A stretch of 38,674 nucleotides of DNA from assembly GCF_000177335.1 (NCBI RefSeq), contig NZ_ADFP01000059.1:1-38674 (forward strand), given 5' to 3'. Below the pieces are notes generated by a model. The model saw only the letters and a program-made list of their open reading frames with translations. It was not told where the DNA came from and made no database searches. This DNA is from Pyramidobacter piscolens W5455 (GTDB lineage Bacteria > Synergistota > Synergistia > Synergistales > Dethiosulfovibrionaceae). Positions within the stretch are counted from its first letter, which is position 1. The number at the start of each line of letters is the position of its first letter. Made by a program: the position numbers and the translations under genes. Below, one piece after another: positions 15,184-23,403 of this stretch.

Positions 15184-15770
15184 ATGTCTTTTCGAATGTC
15201 TGCTTCATAGCAGTTTTTCAGTAAAAGCTCAATGACCCTTCATACTAAAAAACGACTTAACTGTGAGCACTCAGCGCATCGAAGGAAGTCCAGCCGTGCG
15301 CCACTATCTCGCGAACTACGCTGTTTTGCGCAGCTCGCTTTGCGAATCTTCCTCCTGCAGCGTCTTTGAGTTTGACTTTCTAACAAAAACAGCATAAAAG
15401 CTAATCCGCGGATCCCAGCTGGATAATGACAGAGCGGATTTTCCAGAAGACTTGACATCAAGGATATACCGTCTTAAGATAACAGCGTTATATAACGCTG
15501 TTATCAACAGAGCAAAATGAAACAGGAATCAGCAACGCAGACGAAAATCATCGCGGCGCCAAGAACGGACTTTTAGGATAAAAAAACATGCCCGATAACC
15601 TCTCTTTCATCCGAATATTGAGGGAAATAAGGTACATTCGATGTCGGATCTGCACAAATCCAGAACCTTACCAAGAAAACATCCATAGATGTCGGAAGCT
15701 GGTCCACATCGTGAATAAGACGCCTGAGAGAACAAACTGAAAAATTATTTAACAATGGGGGAAAGAATAT
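15184..15770. other. Intergenic region, no supported gene
   Basis: This stretch of nearly 600 bp has lower GC than its surroundings and only short frames that I do not recognise. A perfect 28-bp palindrome lies at 15478-15505. GGGGGAAAG directly before 15771 is the ribosome binding site of the next gene. Confidence 0.5.
15478..15505. repeat. Perfect 28-bp palindrome
   Basis: GATAACAGCGTTAT is followed immediately by its exact reverse complement. It is too short and too AT-rich in the centre for a typical terminator, and has no T-run. It could be an operator or a recombination site. Confidence 0.7.
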
Positions 15771-16463
15771 ATGGCGTTCAACGAGAAAGTCCACGCTTAC
15801 ATAGCGGCAAAATACTACGTATATCTCACGCAGACCTTTGGAGAAAAAGGCCGGAAGGCTTTCGTCCACGCTACGCAGTATTACGCCGGGCAGCGCGGCC
15901 GGCGCATGGCGCAGCGTGCGATACGGGACGGTCAAGAACTCGATTTTGCGACCTACGCCCGCTACGGCGAGTGGGCGAGCAGCCAGGAAATGATCGACGA
16001 GGGCGGCGACGTCAAAGCCGAACTGAAACAGCTCGGCCCGGACGCGGCCATATTCATTTCGCGGTGTCCGTGGAACCGGCAGTTTAAGGAGATGGGACTC
16101 GACAAGACCGCCGGCGCCGAATATTGCAGGCATCTGGACGTTGCGATCGTAAACGGATTCAATCCTTATCTCGAATACAGGGTGCCGGAGACTTTGCAGA
16201 CGAGCGATCATTGCGAGCATTATCTGAAAGGCGCCGATTACGCAGGGAAGCGGCTGGCGAAATCTCCCGAAAACCTGAGAGATTTCGAATTTCACTGCGC
16301 GCATTCTTATTGGGCGTACAATGAAGTGACTGCCGCGATCTTCAAAAGCGAGGGCGAGACGATAAACGCAAGAATTCTCGAAGACTTCGCGCAAGACTAC
16401 GGAAAGGAAATGGCGGACGCCTTGCGCGCGTGGGAAAATACGAACTTCAACGTCTGCGACTGA
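15771..16463 (+). CDS. L-2-amino-thiazoline-4-carboxylate hydrolase family protein
   Basis: A 230-residue protein of the ATC-hydrolase family. Named members open the thiazoline ring of L-2-amino-delta2-thiazoline-4-carboxylate on the route to L-cysteine. The N-terminal helix has YAGQRGRRMAQRAIRDG. The family's core motifs are visible as ISRCPWNRQFKEMG, GAEYCRHLDVAIVNGFNP and TLQTSDHCEHYLKG, with conserved Cys and His that may bind metal or act in catalysis. The C-terminus holds HCAHSYWAYNE. The ATG follows GGGGGAAAG by 6 nt. It stands alone. The substrate in this organism is not established, since many family members are uncharacterised. Confidence 0.85.
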   Translation: MAFNEKVHAYIAAKYYVYLTQTFGEKGRKAFVHATQYYAGQRGRRMAQRAIRDGQELDFATYARYGEWASSQEMIDEGGDVKAELKQLGPDAAIFISRCPWNRQFKEMGLDKTAGAEYCRHLDVAIVNGFNPYLEYRVPETLQTSDHCEHYLKGADYAGKRLAKSPENLRDFEFHCAHSYWAYNEVTAAIFKSEGETINARILEDFAQDYGKEMADALRAWENTNFNVCD

Positions 16464-16531
16464 GCGAAAAAAACACGCGCAATGCCGTAAAAAATGGGCT
16501 GCCGCGGCCGCAAAAACAAAATCGAATAACG

Positions 16532-16576
16532 GACGCGAAGGCTGTCTCGGGAATTGCTTGAGGCGGCCTTCGCGTC
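16532..16576. terminator. Hairpin between convergent genes
   Basis: GACGCGAAGGC at 16532-16542 pairs perfectly with 16566-16576. It lies between two convergent genes and could end transcription from either side, although T-runs are weak. Confidence 0.5.
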
Positions 16577-16663
16577 ATTGTTGCAAACGGACTCTTTTTC
16601 TTCCGAATGAAATCAGCGCAAATTCTATGTTTTTTTCGCCGCGGGATCGACGTCCGCTTCCGC

Positions 16664-17227
16664 TTAGTGGAGAACACGTGGTTGAGCCGTATCCGGAACG
16701 ACTTCCACCGACTGGATCACGGCCATGCCGCGCCAGACTTTTACGATCGCCCGCAGGCGGGACTGCCGCGCCGCTTCTTCGAGCGCGCGCCCGGCGTTCT
16801 CTTTGACGTAAAAACGTTTCAGCCAGTTCCCGTAGTCCATTTCCGCCGCCATCGAGCCGTCGGCGCGCTCGGCCAGATATTTCACCGTCCCCTTCAGGCA
16901 CGGGCCTTCGGGAACTTCCGCGAAAACTCCGCTGGGAGCCCACAGCCCCTCTTCGTCCGGCGCCAGCGCCACGAACCATGTGCCGAGATCCGGCACGGCG
17001 GAATCCGGCCGTTTCCCGCCGTGAGCCGGAAACAGCGCCAGCGGCACCGATTCGGCTTCAAAGCTGAGCGCCACGTAATCGCCGCGGAAAAGGTCGCGCG
17101 GGTCCACGGGGCGGACCGCCAGCGTGACCTCCGCGCCGAAACGCGACACGCAGGCGGGGCGGAGCGGCAGCGCCAGCAGGATCATCACGGGCAGCAACGA
17201 CGCCGCCAGGTATTTAAAGCGTTTCAT
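16664..17227 (-). CDS. GDYXXLXY domain protein
   Basis: A 187-residue protein with an N-terminal membrane anchor (MKRFKYLAASLLPVMILLAL). It has the family signature RGDYVALSFEAESV near residue 48 and the second block RFYVKENAGRALEEAARQS near the end. The domain probably faces the periplasm; its biochemical role is unknown. The gene overlaps the end of the DUF2157 gene by 14 nt and is translated with it. This pairing of GDYXXLXY and DUF2157 proteins is common in bacteria and suggests a joint envelope function. Confidence 0.88.
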   Translation of the reverse strand: MKRFKYLAASLLPVMILLALPLRPACVSRFGAEVTLAVRPVDPRDLFRGDYVALSFEAESVPLALFPAHGGKRPDSAVPDLGTWFVALAPDEEGLWAPSGVFAEVPEGPCLKGTVKYLAERADGSMAAEMDYGNWLKRFYVKENAGRALEEAARQSRLRAIVKVWRGMAVIQSVEVVPDTAQPRVLH

Positions 17228-18383
17228 GAACGTCGCCCTCCTTGTCGCGTTTTGTCTTTTTGCGGCGCGCCGAGCGTTCCCACCAGAATCCGGCGAGCAG
17301 GCACAGCAGGCCGAGCCCCGAGAACGCCGCCGCCTTGGGCATGAAGCCGAAGAAGTGATCCACGAAGTAACGCAGGACGAGCAGGGCGAGAAACGCGCCG
17401 CCCAAGCGCGAGCCCCGGTAAAGACGCCAGCCCATGACGGCGGCCGTCAGCGCGGCCGCGCCGTTCGCCGCCAGGCGCAGCGCGTTCAGTCCCTGCGCCG
17501 CCGTTCCGTCCACAACGCGCAGGTACGGAAAGTCGTACCAGACTTCCGGGACCGACAGCGCGACTCCGGCGATCCCCGTTATCAGAATCCCCCAGCGCGA
17601 CAGCGAAGCCCGCCATCCTGCCGCGGCGTCCGCGCGCGGCCACGCCGTCAATGCGAGCCCCGCGGCGAAGGATGCCAGCAGCGCTTCCGTCAGGCTGAAA
17701 TACCATAGCAGCCGCGTGAACAGGAAAAGGATCGTCAGCTGCACGTTGAAATTAAACGCGCGCAGGTTCCCGCGCGTCTGACGCCACAGCCACCAAAGCA
17801 CCAGCAGCAGTGCCCCCGGTAAGACGTCGCCGCGAAACGGCGCGAGATCGGGCATTCTTCCCCAGAAAAACATTCCCTGCCCGCCGACGTAAATCAACGA
17901 AACAGCCTGCAGCAGATACATCTGCCAGGCGTCTCGGAAGATTCGCACCGCCGGAATCAGCCCCAGCGCCCACCAGCCGAACGCCGTGGACCAGTGCCCG
18001 TCTTGGTGATACATCTGCGCGACCAGGAAGATGCCGCCGCCGAAGATCAGCCCGGCCAGCAGCCGCAGCGCCCGCGCGCCGGACGGAGAATCTTTCTCGC
18101 AGAAACAGGCCGCGCCCATCGACAGCGCGTACGCCGCGAGGACCAGCGCCGTCCGCAGCAGGCGCGGGATCGTCCACCAGTTGGCCGCCACCGCGCTGAT
18201 GGCCCCCAGCCCGACCAGCGCCGCGCCCGCGCAAAGCAACGTTTGCGCGAAACTGCGCGAGCGCGCCGAGTAGAGCGACGCGATCCGCGCCGCCGAATCC
18301 GCGCCGATCAAGCCCTCTTCCTGCCAGACCTGCAGTTCTTCCCGCAAAAAGTCCAGCTTCCGTTTTGAAATAGAGCGAGTCAT
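17214..18383 (-). CDS. DUF2157 integral membrane protein
   Basis: A 389-residue protein. The N-terminal soluble part (about 1-45) includes LDFLREELQVWQEEGLIGADSAARI, typical of DUF2157. About ten hydrophobic segments follow, beginning FAQTLLCAGAALVGLGAISAVAANWW. The C-terminus is basic (RSARRKKTKRDKEGD) and probably cytoplasmic. Function is unknown. It is the first gene of a two-gene operon with the GDYXXLXY protein. The ribosome binding site upstream of the ATG is weak (GGAAAAG). Confidence 0.88.
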   Translation of the reverse strand: MTRSISKRKLDFLREELQVWQEEGLIGADSAARIASLYSARSRSFAQTLLCAGAALVGLGAISAVAANWWTIPRLLRTALVLAAYALSMGAACFCEKDSPSGARALRLLAGLIFGGGIFLVAQMYHQDGHWSTAFGWWALGLIPAVRIFRDAWQMYLLQAVSLIYVGGQGMFFWGRMPDLAPFRGDVLPGALLLVLWWLWRQTRGNLRAFNFNVQLTILFLFTRLLWYFSLTEALLASFAAGLALTAWPRADAAAGWRASLSRWGILITGIAGVALSVPEVWYDFPYLRVVDGTAAQGLNALRLAANGAAALTAAVMGWRLYRGSRLGGAFLALLVLRYFVDHFFGFMPKAAAFSGLGLLCLLAGFWWERSARRKKTKRDKEGDVHETL

Positions 18384-18735
18384 CTTTTCCGGCTCCCTTC
18401 GCGTTCATGGATCGTCTCGCGGACATTGACCGCCGTATACAGCTTAAAGCATTTTCTCCCGGCGCGCAAGATGGCGCGAACGTCACGACAGCGCGACGTT
18501 TCCCAATGCTTCAGTCGGCCGCCGCGCCGGCGCCCGGCGAACAGGGAAAGCGGGGCGCGTGCCGCGGCAGTCCCTTTTCCGTCGCATTAAAAATTTTGCG
18601 TTCGCGATCTTTGCACCAAAAGAGAAATAAGTTTCTATGAAGAGGCGGGATCCACGATAATTGTATTTTGATCGTACCACGGTATAATAAAAGAACTCAT
18701 CATGGGGAAAACAACGCATTTAAGGAGGATTGTTC
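18384..18735. other. Divergent intergenic region
   Basis: No gene is supported here. On the plus strand TTGTAT (18661-18666), a 16-bp spacer and TATAAT (18683-18688) form a promoter for the metallo-hydrolase gene, which has AAGGAGG at 18722-18728. The promoter of the DUF2157 operon should lie in the left part but is not obvious. Confidence 0.6.
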
Positions 18736-19533
18736 ATGCGGATTGTGGCCTTGATGGAGAACACCTCGGGGAAAGAATGCTGCCGCGCGGAGCACGGTTT
18801 GAGCCTGTACATCGAGACTGACCGCCACAAAGTGCTGTTCGATGCGGGCGCCAGCGGTTTGTTTGCGAAAAACGCGCGTGCGCTGGGCGTCGACCTCGCG
18901 GCCGTGGATACGGCCGTACTGTCTCACGGGCATAGCGACCATTCGGGCGGCGTGACGACGTTTTTCCGTCTGAACGATCACGCCAAACTTTACGCGCGCG
19001 CGACTTACGACCGGGCGCGTTACAACTGCGACGGCAAATACATCGGCGTGGAACCGCGGCTGATCGGCCATCCCCGGATCGTTGCCGTCAACGAGGACCG
19101 CCTGCGCCTCGACAACGAGCTGACCATCGCCAGCTACGCGGGCAAGCCTTGCGAGTGGCCCGTCGATACTTGCGGCATGATGATGGAGGCCGGCGGCGTG
19201 CTGGTGCCGGAACAGTTCGCCCACGAACAGTACCTGCTGGTCAGCGAAGGGGCGAAGAAGGTCCTGATCAGCGGCTGCAGTCACCGCGGTATTCTCAACA
19301 TCATGGGATGGGCCTCGAAAGAAGGGGCTCAGGCGGTCGTCGGCGGATTTCACTTCAAGGACGTGCCGGAAGATCAGTTCCGCCGCATGGATGCGGCCGC
19401 GGCCGAACTGAAACACTGGCCCGTGACGTACTACACCTGCCATTGCACAGGGGTGCCCCAATATGATTACCTGCGGCAGAGGATGGGCGAGCAGCTGCGC
19501 TATCTGGCGACTGGCGATGAACTGGTGCTTTGA
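18736..19533 (+). CDS. Metallo-beta-lactamase fold hydrolase
   Basis: A 265-residue MBL-fold protein of the COG1237 type, related to the enzyme of methanopterin-like biosynthesis that uses beta-ribofuranosylaminobenzene phosphate; the substrate here is unknown. The metal site motif is SHGHSDHSGG (64-69). Further ligands are in ISGCSHRGILNI, GGFHFKD and YTCHCTG. I chose ATG at 18736, because AAGGAGG lies 7 nt before it; a TTG two codons upstream is less likely. No signal peptide is seen, so it is cytoplasmic. It is monocistronic, with its own promoter and terminator. Confidence 0.9.
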   Translation: MRIVALMENTSGKECCRAEHGLSLYIETDRHKVLFDAGASGLFAKNARALGVDLAAVDTAVLSHGHSDHSGGVTTFFRLNDHAKLYARATYDRARYNCDGKYIGVEPRLIGHPRIVAVNEDRLRLDNELTIASYAGKPCEWPVDTCGMMMEAGGVLVPEQFAHEQYLLVSEGAKKVLISGCSHRGILNIMGWASKEGAQAVVGGFHFKDVPEDQFRRMDAAAAELKHWPVTYYTCHCTGVPQYDYLRQRMGEQLRYLATGDELVL

Positions 19534-19887
19534 GCCTCGCGCAGCGGAAACGCGCGGCGGATAAAAATGCGGCGAAGACGGAGCGAAAACGGTTCGGAAC
19601 GGATCGGACGGTTTCGCTCCGTCTTTTTTTATCTTTGGCGAAACGGACGGCCGGGCCGCCTTCGTGGCTCCCCCCAAAAACGGCGCCGCCGTTTGGCGCG
19701 CTTTGTCGGCCGGTTTGGAAAGTATCCTGAAGCGAAGAGCAAATCCGTCTTTTTTTCTATGTTGTCTCCTGCAAAAAGAGGCAATGAACGGGTATAATAT
19801 TTGAAAGTCCTGGAGAAAGTTCCGAAAAGAACGAACAAGCGCTGACCGTATCAAGGAACGTTCCAGTGCAGGGGGGATTGATTTTCC
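19534..19887. other. Intergenic region before the solute-binding protein
   Basis: After the terminator at 19575-19630 there is no gene. TATAAT at 19793-19798 is a good -10 for the next gene, but no matching -35 is clear at 16-18 bp. GGGGGG at 19871-19876 is the ribosome binding site for the GTG at 19888. Confidence 0.5.
19575..19630 (+). terminator. Rho-independent terminator after MBL gene
   Basis: AAGACGGAGCGAAA pairs with TTTCGCTCCGTCTT and runs into a long T tract on the plus strand. It follows the stop codon by about 40 nt. Confidence 0.88.
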
Positions 19888-20955
19888 GTGCGCAGAAAAA
19901 GTGCGTTTGCTTTTGCAGCCGTGTTGGCCGTGGTAGCGGGATTATGGCTGTATCGGAAGTTTGCCGCGCCGCCGCTGATCCGCGTCTACACGACGATCCC
20001 GGAGAAGGATGCAGCGGTCCTGTTTCAACGTTTTACCGATTATACCGGTTTGCGGGTCGACTTTTCGCGACTCTCATCGGGCGAGATGCTGCGGCGCGTC
20101 ATCGCCGAAAAGGTCTGTCCGCAGGCTGACCTGATCATTGGCGGTCCGGCCGACATTTACGATGCCGCCAAACGCGAAGGCGCGCTGGCCCGGTACGTTC
20201 CCGAAGCGGCCAAAGCGATGCCGGTCGGGTATCGCGATCCGGACAATCGTTGGTTCGGCATCGGCGTGACGCCGCTGTGTTTTCTCGTCAACAGGAATTT
20301 TATCGAGAAGAACGGCCTGAGAATGCCCGATTCCTGGCAGGATCTGCTTGACCCTGCGTATTGCGGGGCGCTGCAGATGGCCGATCCCCGCGCGTCGGCG
20401 ACGGCCGCGGAACAGCTTTATTCGCTGGTGCGCGTCTACGGCGAGAGAGAAGCTTTCGAGTACCAGAAAAAGCTGGCGGCAAACGTGCGGACATACGCCA
20501 GAAACGGCGTCGGCGGGGCCATGCCCGTCGCCATGGGGCAGGCCGCGGCGGGCGTGTTCTATTACGTGGACGCGATGAGCCTGAAGCTGGAAGGTTATCC
20601 CGTGGAAGTCGTTTTCCCCAAGGAGGGCGTGACATATGCGGTGGACGGCTGCGCGCTGCTCGACGGCGCGGCTTGCCCCGAAGAGGCGAAGTCTCTGTTG
20701 CAGTGGTTGGCGTCACTGGATTTCGCGCGCAGCCGCATGGAGCAAAAACCGTGTTACCTTCCCGCCTGTCCCGAACTGCGGGAGCTCAACAAGCTGCTCG
20801 ATCTGGATTCGATCAAACTGCTCCAGTGCAGTGTGCCGTGGAAAAGCCAGAACCGCCTGCGCCTGATCGACCGCTGGACCAGCGAAGTGGCGCGGAGCGA
20901 CCAGCTGGAAGACTCGCAAAACAAGGTGCGAAGCGCCTCGGTTCTGCATAAATAA
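19888..20955 (+). CDS. ABC transporter solute-binding protein, iron/polyamine type
   Basis: A 355-residue extracytoplasmic solute-binding protein, starting at GTG. An N-terminal signal or anchor (SAFAFAAVLAVVAGLWLY) is followed by PLIRVYTTIPEKDAAVLFQRF, the first strand of the family-1 fold of Fe(III)- and polyamine-binding proteins. ADLIIGGPADIYDAAKREG, GIGVTPLCFLVNRNFI and ADPRASATAAEQLYSLV are hallmark segments of this group. No permease or ATPase gene is adjacent, so it either works with a transporter elsewhere or has a sensing role. The ligand is not determinable from sequence alone. Confidence 0.85.
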   Translation: MRRKSAFAFAAVLAVVAGLWLYRKFAAPPLIRVYTTIPEKDAAVLFQRFTDYTGLRVDFSRLSSGEMLRRVIAEKVCPQADLIIGGPADIYDAAKREGALARYVPEAAKAMPVGYRDPDNRWFGIGVTPLCFLVNRNFIEKNGLRMPDSWQDLLDPAYCGALQMADPRASATAAEQLYSLVRVYGEREAFEYQKKLAANVRTYARNGVGGAMPVAMGQAAAGVFYYVDAMSLKLEGYPVEVVFPKEGVTYAVDGCALLDGAACPEEAKSLLQWLASLDFARSRMEQKPCYLPACPELRELNKLLDLDSIKLLQCSVPWKSQNRLRLIDRWTSEVARSDQLEDSQNKVRSASVLHK

Positions 20956-20964
20956 CCGTTGAAA

Positions 20965-21017
20965 AAACAAATCGCGACAGTCCGTCGGATCTTTCCCGGC
21001 GGATTGCCGCGATTTGT
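20965..21017. terminator. Bidirectional terminator between convergent genes
   Basis: ACAAATCGCG pairs with CGCGATTTGT across an inner GC-rich segment, with A-rich and T-rich flanks. It serves the solute-binding protein gene on plus and the HD gene on minus. Confidence 0.75.
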
Positions 21018-21030
21018 TTATGAAAATCTT

Positions 21031-21555
21031 TCAGGACGTGAGCGGCCGATACGCGTCGGCGGCGAACATGTCGTCTAGGAAACGTTTCCCGGTTGCCGTT
21101 TTGAAGAGACGTTCCTTGATCTTTTCGGCAAGGTCGTGACAGTCGGAACCTTCTTCGAAAACGTTGACAAGAAAGTCGGCTTCGACGAGGATCTGGTAGT
21201 CGATGCCGTCGATGTCGCTGTAGGTGTGATGATGAGCGATCAGATATTTGACGCGCTCGACCTGCGCGTCGCTGTAGCCGCCGAGCTCGCGCAAGATTGC
21301 CTCGGCGACGCCGGGCCCCTCCTGCTCCTGATACTTGCCGTGCCCGTTGCCGTGTTTGGCTTCGGCCTGATGGATGCCAATGTCGTGGAGAATGGCCGCC
21401 GTCTCGAGAATGAACTGCGTCTCTTCGTCCAGCCCTTCCAGCGCGCCGATTGCCGCGGCCAGATCGTGGACCTTGACGAAATGCTGAATGCGCCGGGCGT
21501 CGCCGCGGTCATAGCGAATTGCCGCAGCAAGCAGGCGCGCGTGCTTCGGATTCAT
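21031..21555 (-). CDS. HD domain phosphohydrolase
   Basis: A 174-residue HD-superfamily protein. The metal-binding residues are His30 (VKVHDLA), the HD pair at 57-58 (ILHDIG) and later histidines in IAHHHTYSD; the last Asp is probably in LVEADFLVN. Proteins of this size act on nucleotides or other phosphate esters; the substrate is unknown. I chose ATG at 21555, because GGGGGGTG lies 7 nt upstream; the longer frame to 21627 has no site. It is followed by a secreted phosphatase gene in the same orientation. Confidence 0.88.
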   Translation of the reverse strand: MNPKHARLLAAAIRYDRGDARRIQHFVKVHDLAAAIGALEGLDEETQFILETAAILHDIGIHQAEAKHGNGHGKYQEQEGPGVAEAILRELGGYSDAQVERVKYLIAHHHTYSDIDGIDYQILVEADFLVNVFEEGSDCHDLAEKIKERLFKTATGKRFLDDMFAADAYRPLTS

Positions 21556-21640
21556 TTCGACACCCCCCTGTGGTGTGATGCTCCAATTATACTTAAAATG
21601 AGGAAAACAGCGACTCCTGTTCCACAAACGAATTTCGCTC

Positions 21641-22519
21641 TCAGCCGTCTTGCGCCAGGCGGCGTTTCAACGTTTCGATCTCGACGGCGGTCAGGCCGAT
21701 GCCGCGCAGATAACGCTCGGCGGCCCGACGAAGCGGCTCCTGCGGGGCCCAGGCAACGGTGCGGCAAAAGGATTCGATGCCGTCGTCCACGTGCATGACG
21801 TAGCGGGGCTCGCCGCGTTTCAAGTGGTAATAGTTGACGAAGCTTTGGCCGTAGTCGTTTTTCAATTCGTCCAAAGAAGCGTCCAGCAGCGCCGCCAGCA
21901 GAAAGCTGACAAATCCGGCGCGATCCTTGCCCTCGGCGCAGTGAATCAGATACGGGGCGGGACGTTTTGTCATGAAACGCAGTTCTTCGGCCAGTCCGGC
22001 ACGAAAGGCCGCGTGCTCCGGCGCGGCGGGCAAAGCACGAGCGATCACGCCGCCGCCGCGCCAGAGCATGCGATAGTACGACGACCGGCAGGCGGGGCTT
22101 TCCATGTTCTTCTTCAGGCGTTCGGGCGAGTTGGCCAGGTTCAGCACGGTGCGGATGCCGGCTTCTCGCGCCAACCGGTCGGCATAGGGCGCGCGCGGGC
22201 GCTCTGTGCTCGAGGGAATGCTGGAGCGATACAGAGAACGGCGTTTCAGGCGGCCGCCGCGAACTTCGCGAAAGTTGGCGAAAACGGCGTCGCTGTCGTA
22301 ATCGCCGCGCACATCGGTGGCCCGCAGGCGCTCATGCGGTTCGGCATAGTCTTCTTTTTCGGATACAGTCGGCATGACCCGCAACGATTCGAGCGGACTA
22401 TCGCGCAGTTTTCGTGCGTCGTCTTTCAGCGCCGTCAAACCGCGGTCTGCCGCGAAAGAGCCCTCGTTGACGGCCAGCGCCAGCGCGGCGGCACAGAGCG
22501 ATAACAGTTTTTTCAGCAT
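21641..22519 (-). CDS. Secreted tyrosine-type protein phosphatase
   Basis: A 292-residue protein with signal peptide MLKKLLSLCAAALALAVNEG. The catalytic loop is HCAEGKDRAG (His193, Cys194, Arg200), the CX5R signature of the bacterial tyrosine/phosphoinositide phosphatase family. RSLYRSSIPSS and IRTVLNLANSPERL are conserved upstream blocks. Cys194 forms the phospho-enzyme. A role in exported phosphoprotein or phospholipid dephosphorylation is inferred. The ATG at 22519 has AAGGAAA upstream; the track frame extending to 22660 would bury the signal peptide. Confidence 0.88.
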   Translation of the reverse strand: MLKKLLSLCAAALALAVNEGSFAADRGLTALKDDARKLRDSPLESLRVMPTVSEKEDYAEPHERLRATDVRGDYDSDAVFANFREVRGGRLKRRSLYRSSIPSSTERPRAPYADRLAREAGIRTVLNLANSPERLKKNMESPACRSSYYRMLWRGGGVIARALPAAPEHAAFRAGLAEELRFMTKRPAPYLIHCAEGKDRAGFVSFLLAALLDASLDELKNDYGQSFVNYYHLKRGEPRYVMHVDDGIESFCRTVAWAPQEPLRRAAERYLRGIGLTAVEIETLKRRLAQDG

Positions 22520-22683
22520 CGTTTCCTTATCCTTTCCGAAAAGGCGGTTCAGGCTGATTGTATCACAGCGGCGCGGCGACGGTTTGCCGCCGCCTCGTTC
22601 CACGTGGAACGCCGGCGAGGGAACGCGAAGTGCTACAATGAAAAACAGTGAAAGTTCCAATTAAAAAAAGGAGGTCCTGAAAG

Positions 22684-23253
22684 ATGTCTTACGAAGAAAT
22701 CAAGGTCTTATCGGCGCAGGCGGTCGGCGAACTGCTGGCCGTCGCGCGCACGGAACCCGGCGAAATTTTCGTGGTCGGCTGTTCCTCCAGCGAGATCGGC
22801 GGCTTCCGCATCGGCAAAGGCTCGAACGCGGAAATCGCCGAGGCCGTCTACGAGGGCGTGATGCCGGCACTGCGCGAACGCGGGCTTTTTTTGGCGGCGC
22901 AGTGCTGCGAGCACCTCAACCGCGCCCTGATCGTGGAAAAAGCGGCGCTGCTTCCCGGCGCGGAAATTTGCAACGTCGTGCCGCAGCTGCACGCCGGCGG
23001 CGCGTTCGCGATGACCGTTTACGAAAACTGCGAATGCCCCGTCGCCGTCGAGCACATTCGCGCCGCCGCGGGCATGGACATCGGCGACACGCTGATCGGC
23101 ATGCACCTGCGCGACGTGGCCGTGCCCGTGCGCGTTTCCGTGAAGAAGATCGGCGCGGCCAACCTGGTCTGCGCGCGCACGCGACCCAAGTTCGTCGGCG
23201 GCGCGCGGGCCGTCTACGACGACGCGCTCTCCGGCGGCGATATCAAGCGGTAA
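22684..23253 (+). CDS. DUF436/UPF0340 (YwlG-type) protein
   Basis: A 189-residue protein of the TIGR01440/UPF0340 family. Characteristic parts are GEIFVVGCSSSEIGGFRIGK, GLFLAAQCCEHLNRAL and DTLIGMHLRDVAVPVRV, with CARTRPKFVGGARAVYDD at the end. The Cys-Cys-Glu-His cluster could be catalytic, but the family has no established function. AAAGGAGG precedes the ATG. It is a single gene, and its stop is 150 bp before the type I-C cas3. Confidence 0.92.
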   Translation: MSYEEIKVLSAQAVGELLAVARTEPGEIFVVGCSSSEIGGFRIGKGSNAEIAEAVYEGVMPALRERGLFLAAQCCEHLNRALIVEKAALLPGAEICNVVPQLHAGGAFAMTVYENCECPVAVEHIRAAAGMDIGDTLIGMHLRDVAVPVRVSVKKIGAANLVCARTRPKFVGGARAVYDDALSGGDIKR

Positions 23254-23403
23254 ACCCACGCAAAACCGCTCTGGAAGGCTGGGAAAGCAGGGGATGTGCC
23301 GCACTCTGTCAACCGGATCTGTTGCCCAAAGGATTCATTTTTGTCTCTAGACTTTCGCGGTTTTCGCAAAACGCGCAAATCTGCGCGCGAAAGGAGTGAA
23401 AGA

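Noticed and set aside
15240..15507. Short minus-strand frames in the gap before the ATC-hydrolase gene
   Set aside because: No ribosome binding site, no recognisable family and low complexity; left as unassigned intergenic sequence.
15573..16394. A 273-codon minus-strand frame
   Set aside because: It lies antisense to the well-supported ATC-hydrolase family gene and has no recognisable domain.
23370..23403. CGCGCGAA...GTGAAAG before the type I-C cas3, similar to the I-C repeat end and a possible second CreR
   Set aside because: The likeness needs a 4-nt insertion that is simply the ribosome binding site, there is no second half-repeat, and no guide match to the cas3 promoter was found.
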